Origin: Pseudomonadota bacterium
GTDB lineage: Bacteria; Myxococcota_A; Polyangia; GCA-2747355
Direction of reading: 5' to 3'
Length of the DNA: 64,000 nt
Assembly: GCA_016711215.1 (NCBI GenBank)
Contig: JADJTL010000002.1
Coordinates: 558,001 to 622,000, forward strand
Part shown: positions 49,407-58,020 of the stretch, in pieces
Position numbering within the stretch: position 1 is the stretch's first letter
Layout of the letters: the number at the start of each line of letters is the position of its first letter
Notes under the pieces: generated by a model
The model's database searches: none
The model's input: only the letters and a program-made list of their open reading frames with translations
What the model was told of the DNA's origin: nothing
Made by a program: the position numbers and the translations under genes

Positions 49407-50303
49407 TCAGGGGCCTTTGGGGGCAGAGGGCGAGCCCGGCCGGAGCCAATGCGCGTAGAGCACGTGGTAGGTCACCTGAACCTCGCCCCCGGCTTCGAGC
49501 GCGTGCAAGACGCGACGCATCTCGGCCGCGGCGAGCGGTACGTGGCCTGCGGCCGGAACCTGCGCACCGGCCGCGCGCAGGGCCTCGAGGAAGGCGCGCC
49601 CGCTCGGGTAGCGCAGCGCATGCCAGGCCTCGTCGACGACGGCGGACGCAGCGGCGGCGCCCGGGACGCAGGCGCGTTTCGGGCCCAGCGCGGGCAAGGC
49701 GTCAGCGAGCGTCCTGACGCTCGGCAGCGCCGGGACGCCGTGACGCAGGCCGAGGGCGTCGTGGGTCGCGCACCACTCGCGGAAGGTGTCCGTGCCGAGC
49801 GTGGCCAGCAGCAAGCTGCCGCCGGGGGTCAGGCAGCGCGCCAAGCGGGCCAGCGCGGGCCCCAACGCGGCAAACCACTGCACCGCTAGACTGGCGACGA
49901 CCAGATCGTGGCTGGCCCGGCCCAGCGCCGGCCACTCGCCATCCATCACGACGTGGTGCGGGGTCGCGGCGCTTGCCGCCGCAGGGGTGGCGGCCAGCTT
50001 GGTCCGGCAGCGCGCGACCATCGGCGCAGCGAGGTCCGTCACGATGAGTCGCGCCGCGGGCCAACGCTCCCGCAGCAGCGCCGTGAGAAAGCCGGTGCCG
50101 CAGCCGATCTCGAGCACCCGGGGCGCCGCCGGCAGGGGCAGGCTCGCGGCCCGCCGCGCTAGCTCAGCGGCGACGGTCTGCTGCACCCGTGCGTGCTGGT
50201 CATAGGTCTCGGCCGCAGCCCCAAAGCTGCGCGCCACGAGGCGCTTGCGCGCCGCGGCCGCCGCACCGTCCCCCAGCTCCTGCTCAGGCTCGGCAATGCT
50301 CAC
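49407..50303 (-). CDS. bioC: malonyl-ACP O-methyltransferase BioC
   Basis: 298 residues. The N-terminus VARSFGAAAETYDQHARVQQ matches the BioC family start (SF-AA-YD-A). The SAM motif is VLEIGCGTGFLTALL, and DLVVASLAVQWFAAL is the BioC/UbiE-type motif II. A C-terminal part has the ETYHVLYA-like VTYHVLYAHWL closing block. It methylates malonyl-ACP to start pimelate synthesis for biotin. BioH or another esterase gene is not adjacent. Confidence 0.92.
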   Translation of the reverse strand: MSIAEPEQELGDGAAAAARKRLVARSFGAAAETYDQHARVQQTVAAELARRAASLPLPAAPRVLEIGCGTGFLTALLRERWPAARLIVTDLAAPMVARCRTKLAATPAAASAATPHHVVMDGEWPALGRASHDLVVASLAVQWFAALGPALARLARCLTPGGSLLLATLGTDTFREWCATHDALGLRHGVPALPSVRTLADALPALGPKRACVPGAAAASAVVDEAWHALRYPSGRAFLEALRAAGAQVPAAGHVPLAAAEMRRVLHALEAGGEVQVTYHVLYAHWLRPGSPSAPKGP

Positions 50304-50372
50304 GCGCGCTCTTTGCCATAGCCAGCCAAGGCGGTAAAGGCAGGCCGCCGGCGCGCCCCCGCTTGCAGGCCG

Positions 50373-50813
50373 CTAGCGAGGACCGCGCAGGTCCCATAGA
50401 CCCGTGATGGCGGTGTGCCAGCGCGCGATCGGCTGGCCCTGGCCCGTCTTGCGGGCCCAGGAGGGATCACCGGTATGCTGCGGAGCGTGCGCCGCCAGGG
50501 AAAAGGCGGCGCACGCGAGCAGCGTGGCGACCAGCGTGGCCGCGAGCAGCAGGCGTCGTGGGCGTGCGGGCCGGATGAACGCGCCCACGATCACGATCGC
50601 CAGCGCGCCCTCCAGCGCTTGCCTCGCGGGGGTGCCCGCGCCGCAGCAGTGCAGGATGAAGGGCGCCACGATCAGCGCCCCCAGCACCAGACCAAGAGTG
50701 GTCTCGAAGGCGCGGCGCGGCGGCGTGCCGCCGGCTAGAGCACGGTATCGGCGCAAGCTGACGACCACCAGGGCGGCCAGCGCGATCATCACACCCAAGG
50801 TGACGTAGGCCAT
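50373..50813 (-). CDS. four-helix membrane protein, unknown (DUF420-like layout)
   Basis: 146 residues from the ATG at 50813, preceded by GGAGAG; a GTG at 50843 is an alternative. Four hydrophobic helices: VTLGVMIALAALVVVSL, TTLGLVLGALIVAPFILHCC, ALEGALAIVIVGAFI and LLLAATLVATLLACAAFSLA. The Cys pair HCCG at the end of helix 2 is notable. The polar C-terminus holds HTGDPSWARK and TAITGLWDLRG. I cannot place it in a named family with confidence. Confidence 0.7.
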   Translation of the reverse strand: MAYVTLGVMIALAALVVVSLRRYRALAGGTPPRRAFETTLGLVLGALIVAPFILHCCGAGTPARQALEGALAIVIVGAFIRPARPRRLLLAATLVATLLACAAFSLAAHAPQHTGDPSWARKTGQGQPIARWHTAITGLWDLRGPR

Positions 50814-51218
50814 TGACAACAACTCTCCAGCGCTCGCGTGCACGCGGCGCTCAGCTCAGCGCGGTTCCCCCACCAGGTGTCACGACCGCGCGCGTCCAGC
50901 GCCCAAAGGGATGATACACGGCCCCAGAAAAGAGCATGTCGGCCGCGCCGACTCCGGTGTTCGCCAGGACCGTGCCACCATGTGCCCGCAGCAGGGTCAC
51001 GCCGACCTGCTCTAGCAGGCTACGCCCTTCCGCACCGGCCCCGACGTTGCAGCCGGTGAAGGTGATTGTCGCACCCCGGACAAAGAGGAATTCAAAGCCG
51101 CGCCCGCGCCAACGCCGGGCCGCGCCCGCGTCGAGCGGCGCTGCCCCGATCCAGGCGGCACCGGGGCGTCCGTCGGGCGTCCTCAGGGCGCGCGGTCCGC
51201 AAAGCGCGGAGGGCGATG
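50814..51218. other. gap with a gene remnant
   Basis: 405 bases between two minus-strand genes with no complete ORF. On the minus strand, about 51120 down to 50851, one frame has protein-like composition with no suitable start (see remnant). The rest shows nothing I can identify. Confidence 0.5.
50851..51120 (-). pseudogene. C-terminal gene remnant, caspase/DUF4347-like block
   Basis: A minus-strand frame with no usable start reads FEFLFVRGATITFTGCNVG, AGAEGRSLLEQVGVTLLRAH, GGTVLANTGVGAADMLFSG and AVYHPFGRWTRAVVTPGGG, ending at a TGA at 50851. The order (short hydrophobic strand, GC-x-V-G, then a GGTV-A-x-TG strand) is like the C-terminus of secreted DUF4347/C80-type or caspase-fold domains. 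The frame stays open upstream into the end of the pirin gene, but without a start or ribosome binding site, so the N-terminal part appears lost. Confidence 0.45.
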
Positions 51219-51917
51219 CTAGGCGAGGTCGAAGAAGAGCAGCTCGGCGTCTTCGGTCGCGCGGAGCTCGATCGATGTTTCGTCGGAGATCGCCGCGCCG
51301 TCGCCCGCGTCGAGGCGTTCACCTCCGAGCGCCACGCTCCCGCCGACGACCTGCAGCCAGCCATGGCGACCGGTGGTGAACTCATGCCTGAGCCCCATAC
51401 CGGCCGTGAGCAGTGACGTATAGAGTGCGACATCCTGATGCAAGACCAGTGAGCCGTCCCGACCGTCGCGCGACGCAACGATGCACCAGGCGTCGCCACG
51501 AGCATCGGCCGCGAACGCTCGTTGCTCGTAGCCTGGCTGCAGCCCGAGCCGCTCCGGTACGATCCAGATCTGCAGGAGGTGCAGCAGCTGGTCGTCCAGG
51601 GGATTGAACTCAGAGTGGGTCACGCCGGTGCCGGCGGTCATGCGCTGCACCTCGCCGGGTCGGATGATCGAACCGTTGCCTAGGCTGTCCTTGTGCTCGA
51701 TCGCACCCGACACGACATAGGTGAGGATCTCCATATCCCGGTGCGGATGCGTGCTGAAGCCCCGTGCTGGCTGCACGAGGTCCTCGTTGATGACGCGCAG
51801 CGCGCGAAATCCCAGGTGCATGGGATCGTGATACGCGCCAAAGGAAAAGGTGTGGCGCGTCTGCAGCCAGCCGTGGTCGGCGTGACCGCGGTCCTTGGAA
51901 AGCCTTGCGGTGATCAT
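51219..51917 (-). CDS. pirin-like cupin (YhhW/quercetinase-like)
   Basis: 232 residues from the ATG at 51917 with AAGGAG eight bases ahead; sixteen codons upstream are open but unsupported. The N-terminal cupin carries the metal ligands in FSTHPHRDMEILTYV and GVTHSEFN (three His and one Glu). The second, partial cupin has DVALYTSLLTAG and HGWLQVVGGSV. The YhhW-like single-metal form with quercetin dioxygenase activity in vitro is the closest type. Physiological role unknown. Predicted cytoplasmic. Confidence 0.92.
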   Translation of the reverse strand: MITARLSKDRGHADHGWLQTRHTFSFGAYHDPMHLGFRALRVINEDLVQPARGFSTHPHRDMEILTYVVSGAIEHKDSLGNGSIIRPGEVQRMTAGTGVTHSEFNPLDDQLLHLLQIWIVPERLGLQPGYEQRAFAADARGDAWCIVASRDGRDGSLVLHQDVALYTSLLTAGMGLRHEFTTGRHGWLQVVGGSVALGGERLDAGDGAAISDETSIELRATEDAELLFFDLA

Positions 51918-52052
51918 CTCTGAGCTCCTTCTTCGGCTGGAAGCGCTCGCGCTTAGCGGTTGCACTAGGGTGTCAATTGAACCGGGGGAAGGCCAGGCCG
52001 CGCGCTGAACGGTGCGCGCTGAGCTGTTGCCGCGCTGCTGCGGCCTGGGTCG

Positions 52053-52424
52053 CTAGGCGTGGCGCCAGGCGGCGCTGGCGAGGAGTAGCCAGCCGGCCAG
52101 GAAGGCCAGGCCGCCGACGGGGGTCAGGGCGCCGAGCCAGCGTTGGCCGCTGAGGGCGAGCGCGTAGAGGCTGCCGCTGAAGATCAGGGTGCCGAGCAGG
52201 AAGCACCAGCCGCTGGCCGTGGCCGCGGCGCCGGGCCAACGGGTGCAGGCCCAGGCGACGGCCAGCAGCGCGAGCGCGTGCGTCAGCTGGTAGCGCACGC
52301 CGACCTCAAAGACCGCCAAGAGCTCGGTGGCCAGCCGCCGCTTGAGTGCATGCGCGCCGAAGGCGCCGGCGGCGACGGCCATGCCGGCGCTCAGGGATCC
52401 TGCGACGAAGAAGAAGCGATCCAC
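52053..52424 (-). CDS. DUF423 small membrane protein (YgdD-like)
   Basis: 123 residues, four helices. AGSLSAGMAVAAGAFGAHAL at the start, YQLTHALALLAVAW in the middle and GSLYALALSGQRWLGALTPV then GGLAFLAGWLLLA at the end are the DUF423/YgdD signature. Length matches the family. Function unknown; inner membrane. The RNase E/G gene on the same strand ends 12 bases further upstream. Confidence 0.93.
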   Translation of the reverse strand: MDRFFFVAGSLSAGMAVAAGAFGAHALKRRLATELLAVFEVGVRYQLTHALALLAVAWACTRWPGAAATASGWCFLLGTLIFSGSLYALALSGQRWLGALTPVGGLAFLAGWLLLASAAWRHA

Positions 52425-52436
52425 CGGGCGGGAGCC

Positions 52437-54734
52437 CTATTCGCCGTCGTCAGTCACCGCTGGCGCGTCCGCTTCGGTCGCCGACGTCCCTTCCGGTCGT
52501 GCGGCGCCGCGGCGCCGCGGTGGCCGCCGACGACCCCGACGTCGCGGACGCGCTGCGCCCTCGCCGCCTTCCCCCTCTGCGCCTGCCTCGTCGGCTGCGC
52601 CTGCGTCATCGACCCCGCCTGCCGCCTCGACCGCCGTCGACCCGGGCCCCGCAGCTGCAGCAGGCGCGGCGGTCGCGCTCGCTGCTGCTGCTCCCGGCGC
52701 TTGGTTCCCGCTGCTTTGGCTCCGCCCTGCCTGCCGCTGGCGTCGCGGCTGCCGCTCCGCTGCTGGTGGTGCTGGTGGTGCTGCTGGTGCTGGTAGCGGC
52801 TCGGGGCGCACCAGCGCCTCCTCGCGCTCCGGGCGCGCGCCGCCCTCGTCGTCACCATCGTCAAGCGCGAGCTCCTGGGTCGGGCTGCCGGCCAATCCCG
52901 CCCCCTCGCCGTTCACCCCCGCGCCACCACCGCGCCGCCGCCGCCCGCCGCGTCGCCGTCGCCGCCGCCGCGTCGCCGCGCCGCTGTCTTCGCTCTCGCT
53001 GCCCGCGGCGACCTCGGGCGCTGCTGCTGCGCCTGCCGTATCCCTCGCCGACACGCTGCCCGCCGCGCCCGCAGCTCCGGCTGCTGGGCGTTCGCGCCGT
53101 GAAGGATCAGCGGCCTGCTCCTGCCGCCCGCGCTCGCCTCGTCCCGGCGCCGCAGGCTGCGCCGCCGCGCCCGCGCGCGTCGGTGCTGCGCTGGGCGCCC
53201 GGGGCCCAGTCTCCGCTGTGCCCTCCCCCGCATCGGCCACGCCGGTCCAGGCGGGGCCATCGCGCTGAGTCCACTCCAACTCCTCGTCCGCGCGATGCAG
53301 GTGGCTCGCGGCCACGACCTCGATCTCCATCCCGAACTTCAGCTCCAAAGCGGCGAGCTGGCGCCGGCGGCGATTCTGGATCGCGTCGGCGATCTCGGGG
53401 TGCAGCCCGACACGCACGCGACGCAGCCGCCCGGTCGCCGCGCGCGCCTCGATCCGCCGCAGCAAGCGCAGCCCGATCAGCTCTGGGCTGGGCAACATCC
53501 CCGAGCCCTGGCAGGTCGGACATGGCCGGTGCATGCGTTGGCCGAGCGCCTGTTTGAGGCGCTGGCGGTTGATTTCGATCAGCCCGTTGTCGCTGATGCG
53601 ACCGACGTGCGAGCGGGCCTTATCCGCCTTCAGCGCGTCGCGCAGCTCTTTCTCGACCGCCTGAACGTGTTTGCGCGCGCGCATGTCGATCAGGTCGACG
53701 ACCACCAGGCCGCCGATGTCGCGCAGTCGCAGCTGCCGCGCGACCTCCTTTACCGCCGCCTGGTTGGTCGTGAAGGCGGTTTCGCCCTGCGTCGTCCCAC
53801 GCGTGTTCTTTCCCGAGTTGACGTCGATCGCGGTCAGCGCCTCGGTGTGGTCGATGACGATCGAACCCCCGCCGGTCAGCGGCACGCTGCGCTTGTAGAT
53901 CGACTCGATCTGCCCTTCGAGGTTGTAGCGCGAGAAGAGCGGCACGACGCCGTGGTAGGAGGTCACGGTCAGCTTGCTGCGAGGCAGCGTCGCGGTGACG
54001 TAGTCGCGCGCCTTTTCAAAGAGGCCCGGCTCGTCGACCACCAGCTCCTCGATGCCCGCGTCGAGGTAGTCGCGCAGCGCCTGCACCACGAGGTCTTGGT
54101 CGTCATAGAGCAGACAGGCGCCGCTGCCGCGCTCGGCCTCCGAGAAGATGCGCTTGGCCTGCCGCACCAGCACCGCGAGGTCCGCCTTCAGCGCCGTCTT
54201 GGTCTCTTCGGCCGCGTTGGTCCGCACGATGCAGCCGTAGCCCTCGGGCAGCGCCAAGCTCTTGGCCTTGTCCTTGAGTTGGGCGCGCTGCTCCTCATCC
54301 TCGACCTTGCGCGACACACCGCAGGAGGGGTCGAAGGGCAGCAGCACCAGGGAGCGGCCCGGCAGCGAGAGGTTCGTGGTCAGCGCAGCACCCTTGGTGC
54401 CGACCGCGTCGCGCGTCACCTGCACGACGACCGGGCGCCCCTTCTGCATCACCTGATCGACCGACGGCGCCTTGCCACCCTCGGGCGGCGAGCGGTGGTA
54501 GGCGGCCGGCACGATGTCGTGCGCCGTGAGGAAGCCGTGCTTCTCGTCGCCGAAATCGATGAAGGCGGCCGCGAGGCTGGGCTCGACGCGCGCGACGACG
54601 CCGCGGTAGATGTTGCCGCGCTTGAGACCCGCCTCGGCGATCTCGATTTGATAGCTTTCCAGCGTGCCGTCGGCTACGACGGCGACCCGCAGCTCCTCCT
54701 GCTGCTGGCCGTTGATTAGCATCACGCGACTCAA
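52437..54734 (-). CDS. ribonuclease E/G family with long disordered tail
   Basis: 765 residues. The TTG at 54734 is chosen because AAGGAGATACC stands directly ahead and gives the typical SRVMLINGQQQEELRVAV start. Domains: S1 (NIYRGVVARVEPSLAAAFID, about 35-130), the 5' sensor and RNase H-like parts, the catalytic Mg site with TAIDVNSGK and VVDLIDMR, then the Zn-link CPTCQGSG (two Cys). The last 270 or so residues are Ala/Gly/Pro/Arg/Glu-rich and disordered, as in the scaffold half of RNase E. It cuts single-stranded RNA and matures rRNA and mRNA. Whether it is functionally E or G cannot be decided. Confidence 0.92.
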   Translation of the reverse strand: MSRVMLINGQQQEELRVAVVADGTLESYQIEIAEAGLKRGNIYRGVVARVEPSLAAAFIDFGDEKHGFLTAHDIVPAAYHRSPPEGGKAPSVDQVMQKGRPVVVQVTRDAVGTKGAALTTNLSLPGRSLVLLPFDPSCGVSRKVEDEEQRAQLKDKAKSLALPEGYGCIVRTNAAEETKTALKADLAVLVRQAKRIFSEAERGSGACLLYDDQDLVVQALRDYLDAGIEELVVDEPGLFEKARDYVTATLPRSKLTVTSYHGVVPLFSRYNLEGQIESIYKRSVPLTGGGSIVIDHTEALTAIDVNSGKNTRGTTQGETAFTTNQAAVKEVARQLRLRDIGGLVVVDLIDMRARKHVQAVEKELRDALKADKARSHVGRISDNGLIEINRQRLKQALGQRMHRPCPTCQGSGMLPSPELIGLRLLRRIEARAATGRLRRVRVGLHPEIADAIQNRRRRQLAALELKFGMEIEVVAASHLHRADEELEWTQRDGPAWTGVADAGEGTAETGPRAPSAAPTRAGAAAQPAAPGRGERGRQEQAADPSRRERPAAGAAGAAGSVSARDTAGAAAAPEVAAGSESEDSGAATRRRRRRRGGRRRRGGGAGVNGEGAGLAGSPTQELALDDGDDEGGARPEREEALVRPEPLPAPAAPPAPPAAERQPRRQRQAGRSQSSGNQAPGAAAASATAAPAAAAGPGSTAVEAAGGVDDAGAADEAGAEGEGGEGAARPRRRGRRRPPRRRGAARPEGTSATEADAPAVTDDGE

Positions 54735-54744
54735 GGTATCTCCT

Positions 54745-55974
54745 TCAGAGCGGCCAGTCGGCGGGCCCGACACTGACCAGCATTCCTTCACCGCTGATGG
54801 GAAAAGACGCGAGCAACGCGCGCAGGTCGGCGGCGGTGACCGCCTCGATGCGCGCCAGTTGCTGCTCGATCGTGCGCGGTTCGCCCAAGACGTCGATGTC
54901 GTTGGCGAGCTGCATCAACCGTCGCATCGGGGCGTCGCCGTCGCGCGCAGCATTGGTGCGCATGGTGTTGGCGACGCGCTGCACCTCTTCGGGCTCCGCC
55001 CCCGAGCGCTGAATCCTCGCCGCCTCGGCCCGCAGCGCGTCGAGCGCCGCCCCCGCGCGCTCGGGCTCGCAGACGGCGTAGAGCACGAAGACACCGATGT
55101 CGCTGTAGCTCATGTAGAACGCACCGGCGTTGGCGCAGACCCCACGCTGGATCACGTTCCAATAGATGCGGCTGTTTTCGCCGCCGAGGATTCGCGCCAG
55201 CGCCGAGACGCGCGCGTCATCCTCGGCCGCAGCCGGCGCGGGGAAGCAGAGCATCAGGGCCTGCTGTTTGAACTTCTCGTGCCGCTGCTTGGCTACCCCG
55301 TTGGTCAGTCGCGGCGCTGGCTGCGTGCGCCCACCGGTCGCGCGCGGCCAGTCAGCACAGCAGGCCTCGACGAGGTCTCGCACCGCCGTCGGCTCGAGGC
55401 GCCCGCTGGCGACGAAGATCAGGTTCTCGGGCCCGTAGCGCCGAGCATGATAGTCGACCATCTGAGCCCGGGTCAGCGGGCCGATCGTCTCCGGCGTACC
55501 CAGCACGCTATGCGCCAGGGGCGTGCCACGAAAGAGCTCCTGGCTCGCCAGCTCGAACATGCAGCTCTGCAGGCTGTCGCGGTACATCGCGATCTCTTCG
55601 AGGATCACCTGCTTCTCGGTCTCGAACTCGGCTTGCGGCAGCGTGCTGCGCATCATCTCGGCCAACAGCTCGAGCTGCGGACCGAGGTTAGCGGCGGGCA
55701 CCCAGCCGTAGTACATCGTCTTCTCCTGGCTGGTGAAGGCGTTGTGCTTGCTGCCCAGTCGATCGAAGCGCTGATTGATCTCGACGCAGCTCGTGCGCGC
55801 CGTGCCCTTGAAGCACATATGCTCGAGGAAGTGGCTCACGCCGGCCTCTGCCGGCTGCTCGTCGCGCGAGCCGGTGCGCACGAGGAAGCCGCAGGCGGCC
55901 GAGGGTACGTGATCCACGGGCTCGAGGCAGAGCCGCAGACCGTTGCTCAGGGTGTAGGTAACAAAGCTGGACAC
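54745..55974 (-). CDS. M16 zinc peptidase, catalytic subunit
   Basis: 409 residues. The inverted zinc motif HFLEHM is complete in VSHFLEHMCFKGTARTS, and the distal glutamate is in the TEKQVILEEIAMYRD helix. The second half is the inactive mirror domain with LMLCFPAPAAAEDDARVS and ILGGENSRIYWNVI. Such proteins form clam-shell dimers that degrade or process peptides. No signal peptide, so cytoplasmic. It is encoded 77 bases downstream of a second M16 gene that has lost its zinc site, so the pair probably forms an active/inactive heterodimer like mitochondrial MPP. Confidence 0.94.
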   Translation of the reverse strand: MSSFVTYTLSNGLRLCLEPVDHVPSAACGFLVRTGSRDEQPAEAGVSHFLEHMCFKGTARTSCVEINQRFDRLGSKHNAFTSQEKTMYYGWVPAANLGPQLELLAEMMRSTLPQAEFETEKQVILEEIAMYRDSLQSCMFELASQELFRGTPLAHSVLGTPETIGPLTRAQMVDYHARRYGPENLIFVASGRLEPTAVRDLVEACCADWPRATGGRTQPAPRLTNGVAKQRHEKFKQQALMLCFPAPAAAEDDARVSALARILGGENSRIYWNVIQRGVCANAGAFYMSYSDIGVFVLYAVCEPERAGAALDALRAEAARIQRSGAEPEEVQRVANTMRTNAARDGDAPMRRLMQLANDIDVLGEPRTIEQQLARIEAVTAADLRALLASFPISGEGMLVSVGPADWPL

Positions 55975-56051
55975 ACAGTTCCTCGTGATCGGTCGGTCGT
56001 CACTCGCAGCCAGCGAGGGCCGCGGCGGCCCCTCCGACGCCGGCGTCGCGC

Positions 56052-57311
56052 TCAGTCGCCGAGGTGAATCGGCTCGCGGCCGACGGTGACGATCGAAAGG
56101 GCCTCGCGCGGATACCGACGCAGGTAGCCCTGGACGTCGGCGAGCGTGACGCGCCGCACCGCCGCCAGCCGTTGCGCGGCCGGCCGTGCGTGACCAAGAT
56201 GAAAATGATCGACGAGCAGATCCCCGACGCGCCGCTGCACCGAGGCTCCGCTGGTGACGTCGTCGGCGATCAGCCCGGTCTTGGCGCGCTCGAGCTCCTC
56301 CTCGGTCAGGTCATGCTCGAGTCGCGCCACCTCGCGCAGCAGGGTCTCATAGGTCTCACGGCAGCGCTGCGGCGTGGTCGCCGCGCCGACATGCACCATC
56401 CCCGAGTGGCGCGGCTGTTCGTGCCAGGCGCTGACCCAGTAGACCAGCCCGCGCTTCTCACGCACCTCGCTGAAGAGGCGGGCGCTCATGCCGCCCGAGA
56501 GCACGGCGAGCAGCACCTGCTCCACCGGGTACGCGGGGTCGTCGTAGGCCACGCCGGGGAAGCTGATGCCGATTTGCGTCTGCTCCAGGTCCTTCGGCAC
56601 ATGACTCACGGCCGCGGTGAAGCGCGCCCCCGCGTCCAGCGCCTCGGCCGGCAGCGCCGACAAGGCCGCGAGCCCCTCCTCGAGCGCCGCGCAAAGAGCG
56701 CCATCGTCGTAGGCGCCAGCCACGGCGGCTGTGACGGCGCCGCGGCGGCAGACGCGCCGCCAAAGCTCGCGCGCGGCCGCGGCATCGACGCGCTCCAGGC
56801 TCTCGGCCGTGCCGAGCGGGTGGCGTCCGAGCACCGGACCGAAGGCCTGCACGGCCATCTGCCGGCGGAGGAGGGCGCGCGGCGAGTCCTCGAGGCTGCT
56901 CAGCTGCTGGCGCGTCAAGGAGATCGCCGTCTTGACCGCGTCGTCGGGGAAGACGGGCTCGACGACGAGCTCGCCCACCAGTCGCGTCGCGGCCGGCAGC
57001 AGCTCCGGCAAGGCGGAGACGATGAAGACCCAGCTCTGTCGCCCCGTGTAGACGGCATAGCGCGCCCCGAGCGCGTCGAAGGCGTCTGCCAGCGCGCGTG
57101 CGCCGTGCCGCGCGGTGCCCTTGTCGATCGCTTGCTCGAGCACATAGGCCAGGCCGAGGTGGTCGGGAGGTTCGGCCGCGGTCCCGCCGTTGACGCGCAC
57201 GATCAGCGTCGCCGTGTGATAGCCGGGCATCTTTTCGCTGAGCAGATCGACACCGCAGGCCAGCGTCCGCTGCTCGATCGCGGCGCTGGCCGCCGTCGAG
57301 GCGCTGTGCAT
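56052..57311 (-). CDS. M16 peptidase-like, zinc site lost (non-catalytic subunit)
   Basis: 419 residues from the ATG at 57311. Same fold as the downstream gene: TATLIVRVNGGTAAEPPDHL, the second-domain IGISFPGVAYDDPAYPVEQV, and LLAVLSGGMSARLFSEVREK with RGLVYWVSAWHEQ, which is well kept. The zinc motif HxxEH reads YVLEQ in GLAYVLEQAIDKGT, with both histidines replaced. It keeps the glycine-rich loop SGGMSARLF used for substrate entry. The likely role is substrate binding in a heterodimer with the active subunit. Confidence 0.9.
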   Translation of the reverse strand: MHSASTAASAAIEQRTLACGVDLLSEKMPGYHTATLIVRVNGGTAAEPPDHLGLAYVLEQAIDKGTARHGARALADAFDALGARYAVYTGRQSWVFIVSALPELLPAATRLVGELVVEPVFPDDAVKTAISLTRQQLSSLEDSPRALLRRQMAVQAFGPVLGRHPLGTAESLERVDAAAARELWRRVCRRGAVTAAVAGAYDDGALCAALEEGLAALSALPAEALDAGARFTAAVSHVPKDLEQTQIGISFPGVAYDDPAYPVEQVLLAVLSGGMSARLFSEVREKRGLVYWVSAWHEQPRHSGMVHVGAATTPQRCRETYETLLREVARLEHDLTEEELERAKTGLIADDVTSGASVQRRVGDLLVDHFHLGHARPAAQRLAAVRRVTLADVQGYLRRYPREALSIVTVGREPIHLGD

Positions 57312-57378
57312 AATGGCGCACTCTAGCACAGTCGGATCGCCCGTCAGCGACCGTTCCAGCCTGAGGAGTCACGCCAGA

Positions 57379-58020
57379 ATGCGCGCGCATGCAAAGGGTG
57401 CTGTCCAAGTCGACCCGCCGCTCCGAGACCTGTCGCCGCGCCCGAGGTTGGCGGGCCCCGCTGCGGCGCTTGGTCGCGCGCTGGCCGTGCTGCTGCTGCT
57501 CGGTGCGCTCGGCGGCTGCCTGGAACCTTTTCCGGCCCAGCCCAGGCTGCCCCGGACCCCGACTTCAGGCCAGCGCGCTGCCGCCGGTCCGGACCCCGCC
57601 AAGCGCTCGGCGGCAGGCTCGGCGACCAGGGATGCTGCCCTTGCCCCACCGGCCCAGAGCGAGGCCCAGGCCTGGCGGCTGATCTGTGACGCCGAGGAGC
57701 GGGCCGGCGTCGATCCGGCGGCCCCCCGCGGCGAGCGTGCCGGCCAGGTGGCCGAATGGATCGTCGCGCACGTCAGCAACAAACGCGCGCGGCTGTGGTG
57801 GATCGAGTTCGGCAAGCTCGAGCGCCAGCATCAGCGGCGCGCCTTCCTGGCGGCGGCCTCGCGCGGCGGCGTGGCGCAATGCCGCCTGGCCGAGCTGCTC
57901 TTCGGCGCGACCTCGTCCCTCGGCGACGCCTCGCTCGCCAGGGATGCCTCACCCCACGGCGCCGCCGCGCCCGTCGATGCTGGGACGGCGAGCCGCCGAT
58001 CCGCTGGGCAGGCGCCTTGA
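57379..58020 (+). CDS. lipoprotein, unknown
   Basis: 213 residues from the ATG at 57379 with GAGGAG eleven bases ahead. The signal ends in LLLLGALGGC (about residue 47), long because of a basic N-terminal stretch. The mature part begins with a disordered Pro/Ala/Gly run, then a helical domain with AWRLICDAEERAGVD, GQVAEWIVAHVSNKRARLWW and KLERQHQRRAFLAAASRGGV, ending with a disordered tail. The central domain resembles a small helical family seen in myxobacterial lipoproteins (inference). Its TGA overlaps the TTG start of the methyltransferase (TTGA). Confidence 0.72.
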   Translation: MRAHAKGAVQVDPPLRDLSPRPRLAGPAAALGRALAVLLLLGALGGCLEPFPAQPRLPRTPTSGQRAAAGPDPAKRSAAGSATRDAALAPPAQSEAQAWRLICDAEERAGVDPAAPRGERAGQVAEWIVAHVSNKRARLWWIEFGKLERQHQRRAFLAAASRGGVAQCRLAELLFGATSSLGDASLARDASPHGAAAPVDAGTASRRSAGQAP

